Source of the DNA: Thalassobaculaceae bacterium
GTDB taxonomy: Bacteria > Pseudomonadota > Alphaproteobacteria > Thalassobaculales > Thalassobaculaceae
Length of the DNA: 50,945 nucleotides
Assembly (NCBI GenBank): GCA_029212785.1
Contig: JARGOG010000031.1
Span: 1-50,945, forward strand
Direction of reading: 5' to 3'
In this document: positions 11,715-19,319 of the stretch, one piece after another
Position numbering within the stretch: position 1 is the first letter of the stretch
How the letters are laid out: each line of letters opens with the position of its first letter
Translations under genes and position numbers: made by a program
The notes under the pieces: model-generated
Told to the model about the DNA's origin: nothing
What the model saw: the letters and a program-made list of their open reading frames with translations, nothing else
Database searches by the model: none

Positions 11715-13370
11715 TCAGGCGGCCTTGGCGTGGGCACCGCGCTCGTACTCCTCGAGGAAACTCAAAATTTCCTCGCGGTAGCCGTAATAGTCGGGGTGCT
11801 CCAGCAGGGCTTTGCGGGTGCGTGGACGCGGCAGGTCGACGTCCAGGATCTTGCCGATGGTGGCGCGCGGGCCGTTGGTCATCATCACCACCCGGTCGGC
11901 CAGCAGGATCGCCTCGTCCACGTCATGGGTGACGCAGACGGCGGTGACCTTGGTGCGCGACCACACCTCCATCAGCACCTCCTGCAGCTCCCAGCGGGTC
12001 AGGCTGTCGAGCATGCCGAACGGCTCGTCGAGCAGCAGCAGCTTGGGGCTCAGCGCGAAGGCGCGGGCAATGCCGACGCGCTGGCGCATGCCGCCGGAAA
12101 GCTCGGCCGCCGGCTTGTCCATGGCATCGGCCAGACCGACGCGCTCCAGGTAGTATTCGACCACCTCCTGGCGTTCGCCCTGGCTCGCCTTCGGATAGAC
12201 CCGGTCGACGCCGATCGCCACGTTCTGCTTGGCGGTCAGCCAAGGGAACAGGGACGGCGCCTGGAACACCACGGCGCGCTCCGGGTCGGCATCGACCACG
12301 TGACTGCCGTCGAGAACGATGCCGCCGCCGGAGATGCCGTTCAGGCCCGCCGTCATCGTCAGGACCGTCGACTTGCCGCAGCCGGAATGGCCGATCAGGG
12401 AGACGAACTCGCCCTTCTTCATGGTGAGGTCGAACTCCTCGACCACCGTGAGCGGGCCGGTCGGCGTCGGGTAGACCTTGGAAAGCTGCGAGAACTGGAG
12501 ATAGCGGTCGTCGGCCACCGATTTGGCCGCCTCGGCATAGGCCTTGGGCGCCCCATGGATCGGGGTGACGTCCGGCAGGTTGCGGGTCTCGACCACCTTG
12601 GCAGCGATGCCGACGTCCATGAGGTATTGGGTGACCTTGGCCCGCAACTGCTTGAAGGCCGGATTGTGGTTCATCGCCGTGCGGTCGCGCGGACGGGTCA
12701 GGTTGACCTCGAACGCCTCGCCCAGCGTGCCGTCCGGGTTCAGCGGAATGATCCGGTCGGCCAGCAGGATCGCCTCGTCGACATCGTTGGTGATCAGCAC
12801 CACCGTCTTGCGGTCGGCCTCCCAGATCCGCTCGATCTCGTCCTGCAGGTTGGCGCGGGTCAGGGCGTCGAGCGCCGAGAGCGGCTCGTCGAGCAGCAGC
12901 ACTTGCGGGTTCATCGCCAGCGCCCGGGCGACGGCGACACGCTGGCGCATGCCGCCGGACAGTTCCGCCGGCCGCCGGTCCTTGGCATGGCCAAGGCCGA
13001 CCATCCCGATATAACGGTCGACGATCGCCGCCCGCTCCTTCTTCGACTTCCCCGCGGCGACGGTATCGACCGCCAGCGCTACGTTGCCGGTGACCGTCAG
13101 CCACGGCATCAGCGAGTAGGACTGGAACACCAGCCCGCGCTCCGGGCCCGGCCCCTCGATCGCGGTGCCGTGGAACAGCGCCGCACCGCTGTCCGGATGC
13201 TCCAGCCCGGCCAGGATGTTCATCAGCGTCGACTTGCCGGTGCCGGAGAAGCCGAGGATGGCAACGAACTCGCCGTTCCCAACCTCGAGATTGACGTTGC
13301 GCAGGACGTCCTGGCGCGCGTCGCCCTCGCCGAACCCCTTGGAGACATTCTTCATCGACAGGATGCTCAT
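11715..13370 (-). CDS. nrtC: Nitrate ABC transporter, two ATPase domains fused in one protein
   Basis: 551 residues holding two complete ABC ATPases in tandem. Domain 1 (about 1-230) has Walker A GFSGTGKST, signature LSGGMRQRVAVARAL and Walker B VLLLDEPLSALD. Domain 2 (about 285-530) has GHSGCGKST, LSGGMRQRVGIARAF and LLLLDEPFGMLD. A linker of about 50 residues joins them. In cyanobacteria the equivalents NrtC and NrtD are separate proteins, with NrtC carrying an NrtA-like domain instead. Both sites here look competent. The start at 13370 is five bases after the permease stop; an internal ATG five codons later is an alternative. It energises uptake with NrtA and NrtB. Confidence 0.92.
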   Translation of the reverse strand: MSILSMKNVSKGFGEGDARQDVLRNVNLEVGNGEFVAILGFSGTGKSTLMNILAGLEHPDSGAALFHGTAIEGPGPERGLVFQSYSLMPWLTVTGNVALAVDTVAAGKSKKERAAIVDRYIGMVGLGHAKDRRPAELSGGMRQRVAVARALAMNPQVLLLDEPLSALDALTRANLQDEIERIWEADRKTVVLITNDVDEAILLADRIIPLNPDGTLGEAFEVNLTRPRDRTAMNHNPAFKQLRAKVTQYLMDVGIAAKVVETRNLPDVTPIHGAPKAYAEAAKSVADDRYLQFSQLSKVYPTPTGPLTVVEEFDLTMKKGEFVSLIGHSGCGKSTVLTMTAGLNGISGGGIVLDGSHVVDADPERAVVFQAPSLFPWLTAKQNVAIGVDRVYPKASQGERQEVVEYYLERVGLADAMDKPAAELSGGMRQRVGIARAFALSPKLLLLDEPFGMLDSLTRWELQEVLMEVWSRTKVTAVCVTHDVDEAILLADRVVMMTNGPRATIGKILDVDLPRPRTRKALLEHPDYYGYREEILSFLEEYERGAHAKAA

Positions 13371-13375
13371 GGCGC

Positions 13376-14464
13376 TCACCGCTGGTTCGAGAAGCTGACC
13401 GCCGACTGGATGGCGTACATCATCCGGTCGAGCAGGAAGCCGATCAGGCCGATGGTGAAGACCGCGACCATGATCTTGGCGAGGCTCTGGGAGGAGCCGT
13501 TCTGGAACTCGTCCCACACGAACTTCCCGAGGCCCGGGTTCTGCGCCAGCATCTCGGCGGCGATCAACACCATCCAGCCCACGCCCAAGGACAGCCGCAG
13601 GCCGGTGAAGATCAGCGGCAGGGCCGAGGGCAGCACCAGCTTGGTGATCTTCGTCCAGGTCGACAGCTTCAGGACGCGGCCGACATTCACCAGATCCTTG
13701 TCGATCGACGCCACGCCATGGGCGGTGTTGATCAGGGTCGGCCACAGCGAACAGAGCGTCACAGTGATGGCCGACGTGAGAAACGACTTCGACATCAGCC
13801 CGTCATTCGTCGCGTAGGCTGCCGAAACCACCATGGTGACGATCGGCAGCCAGGCGAGCGGCGAGACCGGTTTGAAGATCTGGATGATCGGGTTGATCGC
13901 GGCATTGGCGGTCCGCGACAGGCCGCACAGGATGCCGACTGGTACGGCGACGGCGGTCGCCAGCAGAAAGCCGAAGAACACGGTCTGGATCGAGGTCCAG
14001 ATCTGGTCGTAATAGGTCGGCGCGCCGGTATAGTCGCGCCACTTCACTCGGTCGTCCTTGCCGGCGGCAACCAGCTTGGCGTTGCGCGTCTCCTGACGCT
14101 CCATGAAATCGGCCTGCTTCTCGCGCTCGCGCACATAGTCGGCATGCAGGTTTTCGGCCTGCTCCCAGACTTCGAGCGGGCCAGGAATGGCGCCGAGCGA
14201 GGTCTGCACCGTCGGCGCAAGCTGCGACCAGGCAATCAGGAAGACCAGGATCGACAGCATCGGTATACCGAGTTGGCGCCAGACCTCGCGCATCTGCGCC
14301 ATCGGGCTGTCGCCGGCAGCGGCCCGCAGCAACGGCGTGATCCAGCCGAGGCCGAAGATCTTGAGGTAGGAATCCACCCGGCTGATCCGGGCATGCAGCC
14401 GGGCTCGGCGCGCCGCGCGCTGCTCGGAGACCGGGCTGTCGGAGTCGTCGGTGATCGCGGCCAT
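13376..14464 (-). CDS. nrtB: Nitrate ABC transporter permease
   Basis: 362 residues, an inner-membrane permease of the nitrate/sulfonate/taurine class. The BPD_transp_1 domain occupies roughly the last 200 residues and includes the EAA-like loop ([33 protein letters not shown]). The first membrane helix ([16 protein letters not shown]) is followed by a charged periplasmic insert of about 60 residues (residues about 110-165), which makes the protein longer than average. The start at 14464 follows a GAGG ribosome-binding site. The upstream 76-bp gap to nrtA holds a strong hairpin (14499-14529). Confidence 0.93.
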   Translation of the reverse strand: MAAITDDSDSPVSEQRAARRARLHARISRVDSYLKIFGLGWITPLLRAAAGDSPMAQMREVWRQLGIPMLSILVFLIAWSQLAPTVQTSLGAIPGPLEVWEQAENLHADYVREREKQADFMERQETRNAKLVAAGKDDRVKWRDYTGAPTYYDQIWTSIQTVFFGFLLATAVAVPVGILCGLSRTANAAINPIIQIFKPVSPLAWLPIVTMVVSAAYATNDGLMSKSFLTSAITVTLCSLWPTLINTAHGVASIDKDLVNVGRVLKLSTWTKITKLVLPSALPLIFTGLRLSLGVGWMVLIAAEMLAQNPGLGKFVWDEFQNGSSQSLAKIMVAVFTIGLIGFLLDRMMYAIQSAVSFSNQR

Positions 14465-14498
14465 AGGGGACCTCACGTGTGGGACTGCGTTGGGGGAG

Positions 14499-14529
14499 GC
14501 CGTCCGCCGCATCGGAGCCGGCGGACGGC
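14499..14529 (-). other. Intercistronic hairpin between nrtA and nrtB
   Basis: A perfect 11-bp GC-rich stem (GCCGTCCGCCG and its complement) with a 9-nt loop starts 11 nt after the nrtA stop. No U-tract follows, so it is more likely a 3' stabiliser of the nrtA message or an attenuator than a terminator. Such hairpins commonly let the binding protein be made in excess over the permease. Confidence 0.6.
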
Positions 14530-14540
14530 AAGGGCGTGGA

Positions 14541-15908
14541 TCAGCCGCTGACGGCGTTGCCGACGACGCGCTCTTCGCCTTTCAGGCCGATCGGGAACAG
14601 TTCCAGATAGGCGTTGGGAGTCCGGCCATTGAAGGTCACGCCGTCGATGAACTCGCTCTGCGGCGCGCGGTAGCCGTCGCTGTCCCAGGGGAAATCGGCC
14701 GACGCCACAAGCCCCTCGTCGACCAGCAATTTGGCCGCCTTCAGATAGATGTCCGGGCGATAGACCTTTTGCGCCACCTCGTCGTACCAGGTATCCGGTT
14801 TCGCCTCGCCGATCTGGCCCCAGCGGCGCATCTGCGACAGGTACCAGACCGCATCCGAGTAGTACGGATAGGTGGCGAAGTGCCGGAAGAAGACGTTGAA
14901 GTCCGGCACGTCACGCTTGTCGCCCTTCTCGTATTCGAAGGTGCCGGTCATCGAGTTGGCGATCACCTCGGCATCGGCGCCGACATATTCGGAGCGCGCC
15001 AGAATCTCGACCGCTTCCGGCCGGTTGGCGTTGTCGTTCTCGTCCAGCCACTGGGCGGCGCGGATCAGCGCCTTGGTCACCGCCAGGGTCGTGTTGGGAT
15101 ACTTCTCGGCGAACTCGGCGGTGATGCCGAACACCTTCTCCGGATTGTTCTTCCAGATTTCGTAATCGGTGATCACCGGCACGCCGATGCCCTTGAACAC
15201 CGCCTGCTGGTTCCACGGCTCACCGACGCAGTAGCCGTAGATCGTGCCGGCCTCCAGCGTCGCCGGCATTTGCGGCGGCGGGGTCACCGACAGCAGCACG
15301 TCGGCGTCGATCTGGCCGGTGACGTTCTCCGACGAGTAGTAGCCGGGCTTCAGGCCGCCGGCGGCGAGCCAGTAGCGCAGCTCGTAGTTATGGGTCGAGA
15401 CCGGGAACACCATGCCCATGTTGAAGGGCTTGCCCTCGGCCTTGTACTTCTCGACCACCGGCTTCAGGGCCGAGGCCGGGATCGGGTGCACCGGCTTGCC
15501 GTCTGCGCCGATCGGCACGTGCTTCTTCATCTCCGCCCAGACGGCGTTCGACACGGTGATGCCGTTGCCGTTCAGGTCCATGGAGAACGGGGTGATGATG
15601 TGGGCCTCGGTGCCGAAGCCGATGGTTGCCGCCAGCGGCTGGCCGGCCAGCATGTGGGCACCGTCGAGCTGCCCGTCGATGACGCGGTCGAGCAGCACTT
15701 TCCAGTTGGCCTGCGGCTCCAGGGTGACGAACAGCCCCTCGTCCTCGAAATAGCCCTTCTCATAGGCCACCGCGAGCGGCGCCATGTCGGTCAGCTTGAT
15801 GAAGCCGAATTTCAGCTCGTCCTTCTCGACATCGAGCATCTCCGCCTGGGCGCCTGAGACCGTCATCGAGACCGCGAGGAGCGCGGCTGCGCAGGAAACA
15901 AATTTCAT
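14541..15908 (-). CDS. nrtA: Periplasmic nitrate-binding protein of the ABC transporter
   Basis: 455 residues. A Sec signal peptide is clear ([20 protein letters not shown], cleavage near AQA-E at 23). The mature protein is a class of periplasmic-binding fold shared with Nas[50 protein letters not shown] and YWLAAGG are the ligand-site regions. The ribosome-binding site is AAGGAG, nine bases before the ATG. It is the first structural gene after the regulated leader, whose terminator lies about 60 nt upstream of the start codon. Confidence 0.95.
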   Translation of the reverse strand: MKFVSCAAALLAVSMTVSGAQAEMLDVEKDELKFGFIKLTDMAPLAVAYEKGYFEDEGLFVTLEPQANWKVLLDRVIDGQLDGAHMLAGQPLAATIGFGTEAHIITPFSMDLNGNGITVSNAVWAEMKKHVPIGADGKPVHPIPASALKPVVEKYKAEGKPFNMGMVFPVSTHNYELRYWLAAGGLKPGYYSSENVTGQIDADVLLSVTPPPQMPATLEAGTIYGYCVGEPWNQQAVFKGIGVPVITDYEIWKNNPEKVFGITAEFAEKYPNTTLAVTKALIRAAQWLDENDNANRPEAVEILARSEYVGADAEVIANSMTGTFEYEKGDKRDVPDFNVFFRHFATYPYYSDAVWYLSQMRRWGQIGEAKPDTWYDEVAQKVYRPDIYLKAAKLLVDEGLVASADFPWDSDGYRAPQSEFIDGVTFNGRTPNAYLELFPIGLKGEERVVGNAVSG

Positions 15909-15964
15909 TGTCTCACTCCTTACCTTCCGCCGAACACGCGCCGGTCTCCCCGGAAGCGCGAACG

Positions 15965-16019
15965 AAAAAAGGCCGCACGAACAGCGTCGTGAGACCCTCA
16001 CGACTGTTCGAGCAGCCTT
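15965..16019 (-). terminator. Intrinsic terminator in the nrtA leader
   Basis: On the minus strand an inverted repeat of more than 20 nt per arm (GTCGTGAG-GGT-CTCACGAC core, then AACAG/CTGTTC with a 2-nt bulge, then AAGGCTGC/GTGCGGCCTT with G-U and bulged positions) runs straight into six Ts. It lies upstream of nrtA, not downstream of a gene end, so it works as an attenuator. Its outer left arm overlaps the second ANTAR hairpin. Confidence 0.88.
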
Positions 16020-16043
16020 GCTCAAAACCCGCAGCTTTGTGGG
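16007..16043 (-). promoter_or_regulatory. Two-hexaloop ANTAR target (NasT antitermination element)
   Basis: Two adjacent hairpins on the transcript. P1 (16043 to 16028): stem CCCAC/GCGGG with one mismatch and hexaloop AAAGCU. P2 (16026 to 16007): stem UUUGAGC/GCUCGAA with hexaloop AAGGCU. Both loops have A at position 1 and G at position 4, the hallmark of ANTAR RNA targets. P2 uses sequence that otherwise forms the left arm of the terminator at 15965-16019, so P2 and terminator exclude each other. NasT is encoded immediately upstream. Confidence 0.82.
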
Positions 16044-16066
16044 AAGTGGCGCTGGACGGCGTTGCC

Positions 16067-16102
16067 CTGCGCTGCAATTACGGTGACACTATTGCAGCGC
16101 AG
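16067..16102. repeat. Perfect 12-bp inverted repeat upstream of the nrtA leader
   Basis: CTGCGCTGCAAT (16067-16078) and ATTGCAGCGCAG (16091-16102) are perfectly complementary with a 12-bp spacer. It lies between the nasS stop and the ANTAR element. It may be an operator near the nrtA promoter, or a further stem at the 5' end of the leader; the sequence does not decide. Confidence 0.6.
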
Positions 16103-16153
16103 CATCAAGCGGAAAATCGTCGATCTTTTGCGCCTCCGTCGATGAGGTCCAGA

Positions 16154-17332
16154 TCAGTTGGATATCGCCGGATCGAAGACTTTGTGATCAAAGAAGAAAT
16201 CCGGACCCAGCACCATCTGTCCTCGCGACGAGCCGACGGCGATCCGTTCGGTGAGACTGCCCTCGAGCTTTTCCGACGCCGCCGGCGTCTCCGCGCCAAG
16301 CGGACCGAGCACAGAGCGATAGAGGTCGGAGCGGAAGCAGCCGCGCGCCACCGCCACGGATTCGGCCCGGTCCATCCCCATACGCTCGGACAGCCGGGTC
16401 GCGATCCAGGCCGCCTGGCTGCGCCAGGGGAAATTGGCCGCGCATTCGAAAAACTCGAGAAACTGCGGAACCCGGCGCTCTTCTCCGTGGGGGCTGATCT
16501 CCAGTCGCCCGGTGAGCGCCCGATCGACGATGTCGGTCGATACGTCCACATAGCCCGGCCGGCTCAGCAGCTCCGATGCGATCACAAGATTGTCCGGCAC
16601 GGCGAGCCAGCGGGCCGCCCGCCAGACCGCCCGCATCAGGGCGCCGGCCAATTCTGGCTTCTCCTCGCTCCAGGCACGGCGCACGGTCAGCACTTTCTCC
16701 GGCGCGAACCGCCAGATCGCACAGCCCGGCAGCACCATGTCAGCGACGCCGGCTTCGACCGCGATGCTGCCCCAGGGCTCGCCGACACAGAACGCGTCGA
16801 TCTCTCCGGCGGCGACGGCATCGGCCATGCGCGGCGGCGGCACCGTGCGCACATCCAGATCCTTCGGCGCCTCCAGCCCGAGCGCCTGCAGCCAGTAGTA
16901 AAGCAACTCGGCATGCATCGAGAACGGGAACGGCACGCCGATCCGCAGTCGGCTTTCGGCCGCGTCAATGAGCGCCCGGCCGGTCGTCGCGGCATCGAGG
17001 AAGTCCCGCGCTCCGCCCTGTTCCTGCATCCGGGCGGACAGCGCCCGGGAGACGCCAACCGTGTTGCCGTTGACCGACAGGACGAGCAGCACGTCGAGCG
17101 GCACCGCCATGCCGCCGAGCCCCATGGACATGGCGACTGGCACCGGCGCCAGCATATGCGCCGCGTCGAGCACGCCGAGCGCCAGCTTGTCACGCAGCGC
17201 CGACCAGGTCGGCTCCTTGTGCAGGACGAGGTCGAGCCCCTCCTCCTCGGCAAACCCCATCTCGCGGGCGACGACCAGCGCCGCGCAGTCGACCAGCGGA
17301 ATGAACCCGCAATCGAGTCGGGTCAGCGTCAT
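16154..17332 (-). CDS. nasS: Nitrate/nitrite sensor NasS (cytoplasmic NrtA-like)
   Basis: 392 residues, similar in plan to NrtA (LDCGFIPLVDCAALVVARE, LDAAHMLAPVPVAMSMGLGG, DAFCVGEPWG) but with no signal peptide, which is the difference between the sensor NasS and the transport protein. In characterised systems NasS holds NasT inactive until nitrate or nitrite binds. The start ATG overlaps the nasT stop by 4 bp (17329-17332), fitting a stoichiometric NasS-NasT complex. The gene sits directly upstream of the attenuated nrtA leader; its last part may contain the nrtA promoter, since only 51 bp separate its stop from the 12-bp inverted repeat. Confidence 0.93.
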   Translation of the reverse strand: MTLTRLDCGFIPLVDCAALVVAREMGFAEEEGLDLVLHKEPTWSALRDKLALGVLDAAHMLAPVPVAMSMGLGGMAVPLDVLLVLSVNGNTVGVSRALSARMQEQGGARDFLDAATTGRALIDAAESRLRIGVPFPFSMHAELLYYWLQALGLEAPKDLDVRTVPPPRMADAVAAGEIDAFCVGEPWGSIAVEAGVADMVLPGCAIWRFAPEKVLTVRRAWSEEKPELAGALMRAVWRAARWLAVPDNLVIASELLSRPGYVDVSTDIVDRALTGRLEISPHGEERRVPQFLEFFECAANFPWRSQAAWIATRLSERMGMDRAESVAVARGCFRSDLYRSVLGPLGAETPAASEKLEGSLTERIAVGSSRGQMVLGPDFFFDHKVFDPAISN

Positions 17333-17901
17333 TTCAGCAGGTCCGAGGCGGTGACCAGGGCGGCGGCCACATCGGCGACCTTGCGGCCCTGGTCCATCGC
17401 CGTCTTGCGCAGCAGCGCATAGGCCTGCTCCTCGGACAGCCCCTTCGCCTTCATCAGCAGGCCCTTGGCCCGATCGATGGTCTTGCGCTCCGCCAGCGCC
17501 GCCTTGGTCGCGGCAAGCTCGACCCGCATGCGCGAGATCATATGGAAGCGGGCGATCGCGGCATCGAGGATCGGCTTGATCCGCTCCTTGCGCAGTCCGT
17601 CGACCACATACGCGCTCACGCCGGCCTCGATCGCCGCCTGGGTCGCCCGATCATCGGTCCGGTCAACGAACATGGCGACCGGCCGCTCCATCGGACTGGA
17701 GGCGAGGGTGAGTTCTTCGAGCATGTCGCGGTCGGGATTCTCGAGATCGATCAGAACCACGTCGGGATTCAGCATCGCCAACTTGCGCGCCAGACCGGAA
17801 TCCTCGCCGATGACGGTGATGTCGTGGTCACCCGCCTCCATCAACCCATCGATGATCTGGATCGCGCGATCACGGTCCCGTTCGACAACGGCAATTTTCA
17901 A
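17329..17901 (-). CDS. nasT: ANTAR-domain antiterminator NasT
   Basis: 190 residues with the TTG start chosen here. An N-terminal receiver-like domain (KIAVVERDRDRAIQIIDGL, VVLIDLENPDRDML) is followed by a helix and the C-terminal ANTAR RNA-binding domain from about residue 125 (KTIDRAKGLLMKAKGLSEEQ, AYALLRKTAMDQGRKVADVA). NasT binds the two-hexaloop leader and prevents termination before nrtA. In-frame ATGs at 17994, 17988 and 17979 would add up to 31 residues with no family resemblance, through a region that contains a 7-bp perfect hairpin; the short form has the family's normal length. The start is the least certain part of this call. Confidence 0.88.
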   Translation of the reverse strand: MKIAVVERDRDRAIQIIDGLMEAGDHDITVIGEDSGLARKLAMLNPDVVLIDLENPDRDMLEELTLASSPMERPVAMFVDRTDDRATQAAIEAGVSAYVVDGLRKERIKPILDAAIARFHMISRMRVELAATKAALAERKTIDRAKGLLMKAKGLSEEQAYALLRKTAMDQGRKVADVAAALVTASDLLK

Positions 17902-17962
17902 TCCAGTAGCCAATCGGGGCCCATCCAGACGGTTAGGCCGATCATGTTGCACTGCACAATCG

Positions 17963-17983
17963 CCCGATGCAACCGCCATCGGG
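17963..17983 (-). other. Hairpin in the nasT upstream region
   Basis: CCCGATG and CATCGGG form a perfect 7-bp stem with a 7-nt loop, about 60 nt before the preferred nasT TTG start. Next to it is TTGCACTGCACAATC (17947-17961). It suggests untranslated leader rather than coding sequence. Confidence 0.4.
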
Positions 17984-18052
17984 CACATCGGCATCAAGTG
18001 TTAGGTCGGCGGGTCGGAGATCCGACGCTTTCCCTCGGTCGGTATTTTCCCG

Positions 18053-18736
18053 ATGCTGACGGTCAAGCGGGCGACAATCGGAGGCGGTGTGGATCAAGGA
18101 ACGAGGAATGTTCGGCGGCGCGATCCGGTCGCGACACGGGCGGGGTTGCTGGAAGCCGCGACCCTGGAATTCGCCCGCTACGGCTTCGATGGCGCCCGGG
18201 TCGACCGCATCGTCAGATCCGCCGGCTGCAACACGCGGATGCTCTATCACTACTTCGACAACAAGGAGAAGCTGTACCTCCAGGTGCTCGAGGCGACCTA
18301 TCACGACATCCGCGAGAAGGAGCAACAGCTCGATCTGGCGACCCTGGCCCCGAGGGACGCGCTGCTCCGGCTGACCCGCTTCACCTGGGACCATTTCCGC
18401 GCCAATCAGATCTTCATCGACCTGACCCGCAACGAGAATCTCACCGGCGGGCAGTTCATCCGCCAGTCCGCGGCCATCGCCGAGATGTCGTCCCCGCTGA
18501 TCTCGATGATCGAGGACACGATCGGCCGGGGCCTGATCCTCGCCGACTTCCGGCACGAGGTCGATCCGTTACAGCTCTACGTTTCGATCGTCGCGCTCAG
18601 TTCTCACCATCTGAGCAACGCCCATACCCTGTCGGCGGTATTCAAGACCGACTTGACCGCGCCCGACTGGCTGGAAGCCCGCTACGCCCACGTGGAGACG
18701 CTGGTGTTGCGCATGGTCGGCGCCCAGGACCCCTGA
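18053..18736 (+). CDS. TetR-family transcriptional regulator
   Basis: 227 residues from the first ATG. The N-terminal helix-turn-helix is clear (RAGLLEAATLEFARYGFDGA, VDRIVRSAGCNTRMLYHYFDNKEKLY). The C-terminal ligand domain resembles the TetR class with WDHFRANQIFIDLTRNENL and an all-helical dimer region. A GTG at 18089 preceded by GGAGG (18080-18084) is a credible alternative start that would remove 12 residues. Downstream neighbours are the RidA-family gene, amidase and TRAP transporter; a perfect palindrome at 18770-18787 and a related dyad at 20727-20748 are likely operators, so this protein probably controls that set in response to an imported nitrogenous substrate. Confidence 0.9.
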   Translation: MLTVKRATIGGGVDQGTRNVRRRDPVATRAGLLEAATLEFARYGFDGARVDRIVRSAGCNTRMLYHYFDNKEKLYLQVLEATYHDIREKEQQLDLATLAPRDALLRLTRFTWDHFRANQIFIDLTRNENLTGGQFIRQSAAIAEMSSPLISMIEDTIGRGLILADFRHEVDPLQLYVSIVALSSHHLSNAHTLSAVFKTDLTAPDWLEARYAHVETLVLRMVGAQDP

Positions 18737-18769
18737 CGCGATGCCTTGTCGATCCGTTCGCACCAGTTT

Positions 18770-18787
18770 AGTAATCAATTGATTACT
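18770..18787. promoter_or_regulatory. Perfect 18-bp palindrome, TetR operator candidate
   Basis: AGTAATCAATTGATTACT is fully self-complementary and sits 22 bp before the RidA start, just after the tetR stop. Size and symmetry match TetR operators. The dyad at 20727-20748 has the same AGTAA/TTACT ends. Confidence 0.6.
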
Positions 18788-18808
18788 TGATGGTATCGGA
18801 GGCGCGCC

Positions 18809-19306
18809 ATGGGCTGCCAAATTCTGGACAAGCTGGCGAAACTGGGCCTGTCACTGCCGGATCCCAAGCCGCCGCGCGGTAACTTCTTGACCCATAACCG
18901 GGACGGCAATCTGGTGATCCTGGCCGGCCAGACCTGCGACTGGAACGGTACGGTGCCGTATGTCGGCCCGGTGATCGCGCCCGACCAGACACCGCCGGCG
19001 GACGGCCCCCACGTCTCCGTGGACCAGGGACGCAAGGCGGCGGAGATCTGCGCCCTGAATCTGCTGTTCCATCTCCGGGCCGCCTGCGACGGAGATCTGG
19101 GGCGGGTGCAGTCGGTTCTACGGCTCGGCGGGTTCGTGAACTGCCTTCCAGGCTTCGACCGGTCGCCGCAGGTGATCAACGGCGCGTCCGACCTGTTCAT
19201 CAACCTGTTCGGCGACAAGGGCCGCCACGCCCGCACGGCGGTGGGGGTCAGCGGACTGCCGGCCAACGCCTCTGTCGAGGTCGATGCGATGGTGGTGATC
19301 GCGTGA
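18809..19306 (+). CDS. RidA/YjgF/UK114-family protein
   Basis: 165 residues, a little longer than canonical RidA (about 130) and matching the subgroup with a longer N-terminus. Family segments: NLVILAGQTCDWNG near residue 34, VSVDQGRKAAEICALNLL, VLRLGGFVNC, and C-terminal HARTAVGVSGLPANASVEVD, where the arginine in HARTAVG corresponds to the conserved one that binds substrate carboxylate in deaminase-type RidA. The ribosome-binding site is GGAGG at about 18799. Acts in the cytoplasm on enamine/imine or amide-like intermediates; pairing with an amidase and TRAP genes points to catabolism of a nitrogenous compound. Confidence 0.88.
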   Translation: MGCQILDKLAKLGLSLPDPKPPRGNFLTHNRDGNLVILAGQTCDWNGTVPYVGPVIAPDQTPPADGPHVSVDQGRKAAEICALNLLFHLRAACDGDLGRVQSVLRLGGFVNCLPGFDRSPQVINGASDLFINLFGDKGRHARTAVGVSGLPANASVEVDAMVVIA

Positions 19307-19319
19307 CCGAACGGGCGGT

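Noticed and set aside
8890-13817. Long plus-strand frames opposite nirB and the transporter ATPases
   Set aside because: Histidine/glutamine/arginine-rich shadow translations; the minus-strand genes have complete catalytic motifs.
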